Source of the DNA: Spiroplasma endosymbiont of Amphimallon solstitiale
GTDB taxonomy: Bacteria > Bacillota_I > Bacilli_A > Mycoplasmatales > VBWQ01
NCBI RefSeq assembly: GCF_964030965.1
Contig: NZ_OZ034999.1
Coordinates: 1,860,001 to 1,924,000, forward strand
Length of the DNA: 64,000 nt
Reading direction: 5' to 3'
In this document: positions 56,727-64,000 of the stretch, piece after piece
How positions within the stretch are numbered: position 1 is the stretch's first letter
Layout: each line of letters begins with the position of its first letter
Translations under genes and position numbers: made by a program
Notes under the pieces: generated by a model
Seen by the model: the letters and a program-made list of their open reading frames with translations, nothing else
Told to the model about the DNA's origin: nothing
Databases searched by the model: none

Positions 56727-56912
56727 AATATGAAAGAGTAAAATTAAATGGTAATTTAGAGACTTAGTGGTTGCTGTAAACTAAGCAAGTTTAATTTGAA
56801 GGTAACTTATATTATTAGTAATTTAAATAATAATTAAGTGCATTTACTTTGTAAATGAATTAGGATGGTACCGCGTTAAGAAACGTTCCTATTTGTGGAA
56901 TGTTTTTTTATT
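56727..56912 (+). promoter_or_regulatory. T-box leader of valS
   Basis: The T-box consensus AGGATGGTACCGCG is at 56862-56875. A terminator/antiterminator pair AACGTTCC ... GGAATGTT with a T run follows (56882-56911). A long Stem I region lies before it, with a possible GTA valine specifier at 56802-56804. Uncharged tRNA-Val should stabilise the antiterminator and turn valS on. Confidence 0.85.
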
Positions 56913-56931
56913 TTAAAAAGGAGTATAACAA

Positions 56932-59559
56932 ATGAATAGAAACTTAAACAAAAAATATAATCATATTGAAATTGAAAAGGATCGTTATGAACAATGAGTA
57001 AAATCTGGATTATTTAAGGCAAATGTTAGTTCTATTAATCCTACATTTTCTATTATCTTACCACCACCTAATGTAACCGGACTTTTACATTTAGGTCATG
57101 CTTGAGATAGTACTATCCAAGATTTATTAATTCGTTATAAACGTTTACAAGGATTTAATACTTTATTTATACCTGGTATGGATCATGCTGGCATTGCCAC
57201 GCAAGTTAAAGTTGCACAACGTATTAAAGAAGAACAAAAACTTAATTTGCAAGAATTAGGTAAAGATAAATTTTTACAACAAGCATGAAAATGAAAAACA
57301 GAATATGCACAAAACATAAGAAAACAGTGAGCAAAACTTGGTTTAGCATTAGATTATTCGCATGAAGTATTTACTTTAGATGAAAATGTTAAGCAACCAG
57401 TTAATGAAGTATTTGTAAAGTTATATAAAGAAGGTTTAGTTTATCGAGGAAAAAAGATAGTAAATTGAGATCCAGAATTAAAAACCGCTATTTCTAATAT
57501 TGAAGTAAATTATCATGAAACAAAAGGAAAAATGTATTATTTAAAATATTTTATAGAAAATAGTAGTGAATTTATTACTATTGCTACTACCAGACCAGAA
57601 ACAATGTTTGCTGATCAGTGTATAGTTGTAAATAGTAAAGATAAACGTTATTTACAATTTATTGGTAAAATGGTTGTTAATCCGGCTAATAAAATGTTAA
57701 TTAAAGTCATTGCTGATGATTATGTTGATATGAATTTTGGAACAGGTGCTATGAAATGTACACCAGCTCATGATGCTAATGACTATGAAATTGCATTACG
57801 TCACAATTTAGCAATACCTATTTGTATGAATGTTGATGGAACTATGAATGAATTAGCACAATCATATATTAATCAAGATCGAATGGTGTGTCGTAAACAA
57901 TTAGTTGAACAATTAAGAAAAGAAAATTTAGTTGTAAAGGTTGAAGACCATCTTCATCAAGTTGGTTATTCAGAAAGAAGTAACGCTATTATTGAACCAT
58001 ATTTATCACAACAATGATTCATAAAAATGAAACCATTAGTTGAAATGATTATTGATAAACAAAAAAATAAGAAAACAAAGATTGATTTTCATCCAATATT
58101 ATTTGAACAACAACTTTTGCAGTGATTAAATAATATTCAAGATTGATGTATTTCCCGTCAATTGTGATGGGGTCATTCGCTTCCGGTTTGATATCATAAA
58201 AAAACTAAGAAAATTTATGTTGATACTAACCCACCATCACCAATTAACGATTATATTCAAGAATCAGACGTATTAGATACATGATTTTCTAGCGGTTTAT
58301 GACCTTTTGTAACCTTGGGTTGACCACAAAAAAATGTTGATTTGCAAAAATATTATCCAATATCAGTATTAGTTACTGCTTATGATATTTTATTTTTTTG
58401 AGTTGCACGAATGATGTTTATGGGTTGAAAATTTACTAACCAAAAACCATTTACTAATGTTTTAATTCATGGTTTAATTCGTGATGAACAAGGTAGAAAA
58501 ATGTCAAAATCATTAAATAATGGAATTGATCCAATGGAAGTTATTAAAAAGTATGGTGCCGATGCTTTACGTTACTTTTTAGTTAGCAATTGTGCTCCGG
58601 GTCAAGATTTAAGATTTAGTATTACTAAAGTTGAGTCAGCTTGAAATTTCAATAATAAGTTATGAAACGCTGCACGTTATGTACTAATGAATATTGATGA
58701 TAAGTTTCAATTGGATGAAAATATTGTCTATAATAATTCATTATCATTTATTGATCAATGAATTTTACAAGAACTTAATCAATTGATTATTTATGTAGAG
58801 CAATATATGGAAAAATATGAATTTGTTTTAGTAGTTAAAGCACTATCAAACTTTATATGAAATAAATATTGTTCTTGATATATTGAATTAAATAAAGTTA
58901 ATTTACAAAATCAAGAGCAACAAAGTAACTCATTACAAACATTATATTATGTTTTACAACAAATTATTATTATGGTTCATCCCTTTATTCCCTTTATTAC
59001 AGAAGCAATTTATCAAGAAATGGGGTATAAAAATAGCATTTTAACAAATAAGTTTCCTAAAGTTAAAGTTATGGAAAAAACAAAAGATGTAACACAATTT
59101 GTTGAAATATTAATTGAAATTATTGGTAATATTCGAGAAATTCGTAAAGAACTTAATTTATCTTTAAAATTACCGTTAACTATTCATATCAATACGACTA
59201 ATTCTTTTTTTGAAGTAGAAAAAAATACTTTAAATCCTTATTTATTACAATTAACTAATAGTCAAATTGTTACTATTAGTGATAGTCCGTTGTCTGTTAA
59301 TAATAAAATAATTAAAATTATTAATTCAGCAGTAATAGAAATTAATGTTTCAAATTTATTTAATAAAGAAGAACAATTAGCAAAATTAAAAGAGGAATTA
59401 GTTTATATTGAAAATGAAATAAAACGTAGTAAAGATATTTTAAGTAACCAACAATTTTTAGCAAAGGCACCACCAACAAAAGTTGAAATAGAAAAGCAGA
59501 AATTAGAAAAGTATCAAAATCAAAAAATTTTAATCAATGCCAAGATTAAAGAATTATAA
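56932..59559 (+). CDS. valS: Valine-tRNA ligase
   Basis: The 875-aa class I enzyme has [17 protein letters not shown] (HIGH motif), the editing domain with [14 protein letters not shown] and [17 protein letters not shown], and [14 protein letters not shown] (KMSKS). It ends in a C-terminal coiled coil ([19 protein letters not shown]). It charges tRNA-Val and clears mischarged Thr. AAAAGGAG precedes the start. More than 25 in-frame TGA codons, many at invariant Trp positions, prove the genetic code used here. Confidence 0.97.
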
Positions 59560-59566
59560 AAAAGTT

Positions 59567-60049
59567 TTATTTTAATTCAAGTTGAAAAATTTCATTATTT
59601 TCCAATTTAATATCATCGATACCTACTGAAAAATCAATAAATTCTTTACCATTTCAATGCTCAATGTATCAAAATTTTTTATCTTCTTGAGTACCTTTTT
59701 TACCTTTTACAGCAACCAAAAATCTTCCAAATTGACTTTTTTCAACAGTAAAATCATTAGAACAAGCACTTAGTAAATTACCAAGTGTATTAAAAGTAGT
59801 AATATAATTAGTTTTTTCAAGAATAGTTTCCTTGCCGTTGATAGCTGTAATTTCAATATTAGTAGTAATGCTATTTTGATTAGTAGTACCATTTAAGAAT
59901 TTTGGGATATAAATAATATTTAGTATTAATGAAGTTCCTAATATTAATATAATAGAATTATATTTGCATCATTTAATAAATGTTTTATTTTTAATTATTT
60001 TTATAAAATTATTTTCTCATTTCTTACCATCAGTTTTTATTTTTGTCAT
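59567..60049 (-). CDS. DUF4430-like membrane-anchored protein
   Basis: The 160-aa product has a basic N-terminus and one membrane span (SIILILGTSLILNIIYI, residues 30-47), then an extracellular beta-rich domain ending FWYIEHWNGKEFIDFSVGID. This DUF4430 pattern is found in cobalamin- or substrate-binding surface proteins. A Cys in LLSACSNDF is not in a lipobox. The gene faces valS and the two stops are 7 bases apart. Confidence 0.6.
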
Positions 60050-60088
60050 TATTATCAGCCTTTGCATTATCTTTTTTATTTTATTATA

Positions 60089-61012
60089 CCTGAATTGTAA
60101 AATTAAAAAGGACACTTATATAAAAATTAAATTGTGTTAATTCTATAATTAAGAAAAGAAAGGAATTAGCACAATGTATAAGTATCTGACTATTGAATCA
60201 ATAATAGCAATAAAAGAATATAAAAGTTATGGATTTTCGATTCGTAAAATAGCAAAAGCCATTGATTATAGTAAATCAACTGTACATAGAGTTTGTAGAT
60301 TATTAAATCAAAACTTATTACCATTAGAAATATTGAATAAAATTCAAAAAAATAAACAAAATGCAGGTAGAAAATTAATAATTTTAACTTTAATAGAAAT
60401 TAATACTATTAATCATTTGTTAATTACTAAAAATTATGCTCTTGATATAATTGCTAATTTTTTAAAGGAAAATAAAATAAAAAGTATTTCAACAAAAACT
60501 TTATATAACATGTTTAAAACAAATCGAATGGGTTTTGATGAAAATAACTTATTGAGAAAAGGAAAAAATAAACCTCACAAACAAAAAGAAACTAGGGGCA
60601 GAATTAATAATTGTAAGTCTATTCATGAAAGAAATTTAATCATTCCTAATATTAAAAATATAGAAGAATTTGGTCATTTAGAAGGTGATACTATCATTGG
60701 TAAAGATCATAAAAGTTCTATTATTACTTTAGCTGATATATGATCAAAAACCACAATTCCTTTAGCAACTAAAAATAATAAATCAGAAAATATTACAAAA
60801 AGTATAATAAAATTTATTTCAAAGTTACAAAAAGGAACAGTTAAAACTATTACTTTTGATCGTGGTAAAGAATTTAGTAAATGAAAATTAATCGAAAAAA
60901 ATTGTAATTTTAAGATTTATTTTGCAGATCCTGGTAAACCTTGTCAAAGAGGTTTAAATGAAAATAATAATGGTATTTTAAGAAGATATTTACCAAAATC
61001 TACAGATCTATC
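60089..61012 (+). mobile_element. IS30-family element, cut by a MITE
   Basis: It starts CCTGAATTGTAAAATTAAAA and runs to GATCTATC, where the MITE follows. The last 145 bases are missing here but exist at 32285-32429 beside MITE copy 4. Confidence 0.88.
60174..61012 (+). pseudogene. IS30-family transposase, 3' truncated
   Basis: About 280 codons with all three acidic motifs are present. The C-terminal 34 residues are replaced by the MITE. One change gives NFKIYFAD in place of NVKIYFAD. Confidence 0.85.
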
Positions 61013-61175
61013 TTTTAATTATGTAGAAAAGTATGGATGACCAAAAATTATTCATCAATTTACACTTAAAATATTATTTTTAATTAAAAATTTGTTAAAA
61101 GTAACATTATTTAGTGTAAAAATTCTCTAAAAATAACACTTTATCATGTATCATTACTTTTCTACAAAATTAAAG
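61013..61175 (+). mobile_element. MITE copy 12
   Basis: 163 bp. Left flank GATCTATC (IS30), right flank GATTTATG. The partner 3' half of the IS30 lies at 32285, so the copy is recombinant. Confidence 0.88.
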
Positions 61176-61270
61176 GATTTATGTATACGAAATAAATATT
61201 ATGTTAAAATTTTTAATTCAAAAATAAGTATTATTAATTTAATTAATACTTATTAAATCTAATAATTAAA

Positions 61271-61317
61271 AATAATAAAATTAAAAAGGACTTTTAGTCC
61301 TTTTTAATTTTATTATT
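61271..61317. terminator. Strong bidirectional terminator
   Basis: A near-perfect 47-base palindrome with GGAC/GTCC at the core and flanking A and T runs works on both strands. It overlaps the stop codon of the next gene on the minus strand. Confidence 0.85.
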
Positions 61318-62764
61318 TAAATAAATCACTATTACGTCAAAATTTATGATCTTTTGTATCTTTTTTATTATTATCTAAACTATCATCAAAAAGTGATGGA
61401 TCGATTTCATAAGGTTTACCACTTAAAGCATTATTAATAGCATTTTGATATTCCGAATTGGCTCTCATAATTTTATTACGATCAATTTTTGGATTAAGAA
61501 TAGCAATAACTAGTATAATAGCAATTGGTAAAATTGCTGATGCTGCTGTAATATATGTTAATATTTGAAAAGCTTTAAAGGTTGCTAATCCTTTTAATCA
61601 AGGTAAAGCATTAGGATTAATTTTGTCACCTTTATCTAAAAAAGAAGTAAATGTTCTTAATAATGAATCATTTGTTGTCATATAAATTAAATTTGAAATT
61701 GTATAAATTATTCAAAAAATTAAAATAACTATTAAAAAATATGATGTTCAATATAAATCACGACCTAATTTTGGTGGTTTTAAAATTGAATATAAAAAGC
61801 CTCCATTTAAAACTATTGTTGTGACAATAGTGAAAACTATAGTTTTTGATTGTTGTGCAAAATTATAATAAACAGGTGATGTACTATTATTATCTTTAAT
61901 TTGAAAAGTACCTGCTATAAAATAAGTTAGTATATAAGTAGCTATTGCTAGCACTGTTGTTAATAAGAAAAAAGCTGATAATATTTTCTTTAAAAGTGGA
62001 ATATATTTTGGTTTATTCATATACGGGTAAAATTTAGGATTTGTGGCGGGATGTTGCGGTAATACACCTAACTTCGCTAAATTTGCTAAACTATTATTAT
62101 CAAGATTATTAATATTTAAATTATTACCTAGATTTCCAATGCCACCAATATTAGGATTTGTATCAACATTATTATCAACATTCTGATTATTTGGAGTAAC
62201 ACTTGGCTTAACCTCAGTAGCATCATCACTAAAATTATTTAATGCAGTAATTTGATCATTTAATTCATTAAAAGTATTATTATCAAACTGTCTTATTCGT
62301 TCAAGACTTTCTTTTTCCACAGTCTTACAAATATTAGTAATTGTAACTATTAATAAGTTACGCTCTTCAAGAATTTCAATACGATTTTTAGGAGAACTTT
62401 TAGTAATGCTCAAACTACGATTTACCAAATTAGAAATTAACTGCAAAAATTCTATTGCATACTTTTTATCTTTTAATTCTTTTAGTTCTTTTTCAAGAAA
62501 AAATAAATTAGAAATTTGTAATTCTAAAATTTTTAAAAGTTCTTCATTAGCAAAAATAGATTTTCTAACAATTAAATTATTTAAACTGTTATATATAGTA
62601 CTTGATATTTCATAGTATAATGCCACATTTAAATCTTCTTCTGAGTACACTTTTTCGGTTTTTTTCTTTGTAACTCTTTTTACTTTTGGTTTAACCAATG
62701 TAATGTCACTATTTTCTTCTACTAACTTTTTTTCTGTAACATCAGTATTTTTATTACTTTTCAT
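61313..62764 (-). CDS. Large membrane protein with charged N-terminus
   Basis: The 483-aa product has a Lys-rich N-terminal region (VKRVTKKKTEK), a helical domain (residues 45-190), an Asn/Pro-rich linker around NNQNVDNNVDTNPNIGGIGN, and four or five membrane spans from about 255 to 430. The C-terminus is acidic. The start at 62764 has GAGGTG 9 bases upstream; a GTG four codons earlier is less likely. This is typical of lineage-specific Spiroplasma membrane proteins of unknown role. Confidence 0.65.
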
Positions 62765-62807
62765 TATATGTATCACCTCTTGAGTTTAAAACATCTATAA
62801 TTATATA

Positions 62808-63719
62808 CTAAATATTCAAAAAAAATAAATCAATTGTAATATTTTTATTAAACTTTCCTTTTTTGATATTGTAATCTAATTCATATAATTTTAACAAAAT
62901 ATTATTAATATTTAAATTAATATTTAAATATTGTTCTAATATTTTTACTTGAAACTTGGAAATATTTAATATATTGGAAATATCTTCATTACTTTTTTTT
63001 TGTTTAACTAAAATTTTGATATCTCTAATTAATTCTAATTGATATACAAGAATATTAATCAATTTAATTTTATCATAATTAATAACATTATAATAGTTAT
63101 ATTGTGTTCAAAAATTGTTATAATCTTTTTTTAATATATATTCAACAGTTTTAAAAATATTTGTTTCAAAATATTTAGGAACCACCTCAATAATAATATC
63201 TGAAGTTATTTTTTTTCCAATTAATCTTAATTTTGATAACTCATTTAAAATAATACTGACATCATTTGGCAAGTATTCTAAAAGAAAATTAGTTGCTTCT
63301 TGAGTAATGTTAATTTTAAAACTATTGCAAACTTTATTAATTAATAATAATAATTGTGATTTTGTATAATTTTTAATTTTGATAATATTAAATTGTTGAA
63401 ATTCTCTACTAATTTTAAAATCAACATTTAAACTTTTAATAATTATCATTGTTTTTTGATTATGGTTAAGCAAAGCATTAACAAATTTTTTTTCTTTAAT
63501 ATATTTTTGTCATAAATTACTGCTATCATTAATTACGATTACTTTATTTTCTTCAAATATACTCATAATTTGAATTTCATTAATAATATTAACAATTGTA
63601 TCCTCTTGTAATTCATATAGATTATAATCATAATTTTCTTTTTTATGATTTTTTCTAATTAATTGTTCAATATTTTTTCTTACTAAATACTCATCTTGAC
63701 CATGAACAATATAAACCAT
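62808..63719 (-). CDS. holA: DNA polymerase III delta subunit
   Basis: The 303-aa protein begins MVYIVHGQDEYLVRKNIEQL, the P-loop-less start typical of HolA. It has ATNFLLEYLPNDVSIILNEL and a C-terminal helical collar domain. Delta opens the sliding clamp as part of the clamp loader. It is slightly short of the usual 330-340 aa. Confidence 0.85.
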
Positions 63720-63934
63720 GTTTCCAACCTCACAAAATTATTAATATATTTTATGTTAATGTTATAATATCATAATGTTTCATATATAATCACACTTTTA
63801 TTTTTTCCTCAATAATAAACTTTTTTAAGATTATTCAGTGTTTCAATATTCGGAAAACACTTTCGTTTTTGATAATATTCCAAATTTGAACTTTTATCTT
63901 ATATACTAATTGTTATATCTAATGTTTTAAAACA

Positions 63935-64000
63935 TTATCACTTTTCAACTAAATTATAAAGATCTTCAGCAACCGCTTGATGCACTAATGTTGTTGGATG
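63935..64000 (-). CDS. 3' end of an unidentified gene
   Basis: The last 21 residues, HPTTLVHQAVAEDLYNLVEK plus a TGA-encoded Trp, and a TAA stop are inside the window. The rest lies beyond. The fragment is too short to name. An AT palindrome AATGTTTTAAAACATT just downstream may end its transcript. Confidence 0.4.

Noticed and set aside
235-61175. The repeated 163-bp sequence as a CRISPR repeat
   Set aside because: The copies are dispersed over 61 kb, in both orientations, with inverted ends and target duplications; there are no regular spacers.

Overview
The window is from a very AT-rich Mollicutes chromosome that reads TGA as tryptophan. Conserved genes such as valS, pheT, pheS and glpX stay open only when in-frame TGA codons are translated as Trp. 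The gene complement, the heavy load of insertion sequences (IS) and the degraded prophages suggest a Spiroplasma, probably an insect or tick symbiont with an ixodetis-type genome. The genus is an inference; no rRNA or tRNA gene lies in the window to test it.

Layout. (1) 1-16.3 kb is prophage. Copy A runs on the plus strand (portal, a candidate structured RNA, and a cassette of small genes with a RuvC-like nuclease and an OB-fold ssDNA-binding-like protein). Copy B runs on the minus strand (small genes, four-segment membrane protein, scaffold, major capsid protein, 565-aa structural protein, 783-aa tail/fibre protein, 40-aa membrane protein, first codons of the portal). Both are cut by IS256, IS30 and IS5-family elements. 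(2) 16.3-21.3 kb is a scrapyard of IS fragments. (3) 21.35-30.4 kb is host DNA: amino-acid/dicarboxylate symporter, CoA-disulfide-reductase-like flavoprotein, alpha/beta hydrolase, HU, a large coiled-coil protein, glpX and a GNAT acetyltransferase. (4) 30.4-40.8 kb holds IS elements and a decayed third prophage, copy C. (5) 41.3-52.2 kb is host DNA on the minus strand: MATE transporter, pheST, a broken SpoU rRNA methyltransferase, YgjP-like metallopeptidase, dimeric dUTPase, YwaF-like membrane protein and infC-rpmI-rplT with a leader. (6) 52.4-64 kb holds a decayed beta-propeller gene, IS elements, a GNAT remnant, a repeat protein, T-box-valS, membrane proteins and holA.

Mobile elements. There are six IS256-family copies (1374 bp), nine IS30-family copies or pieces (1061 bp when intact), three IS5-family copies or pieces (864 bp without insert), and two IS1595-family copies (1141 bp). 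Twelve nearly identical 163-bp MITEs share terminal repeats with the IS1595 element and make 8-bp target duplications. Several IS copies have flanks that do not match each other but do match flanks of other copies, so recombination between copies has inverted and shuffled this region.

How it fits together. Joining copies A and B gives one circularly closed prophage gene order of about 11 kb with capsid, scaffold, portal and tail genes but no recognisable terminase, DNA polymerase, integrase or lysin. Most prophage and several host genes are broken by insertions and single-base homopolymer slips, while translation and housekeeping genes are intact.
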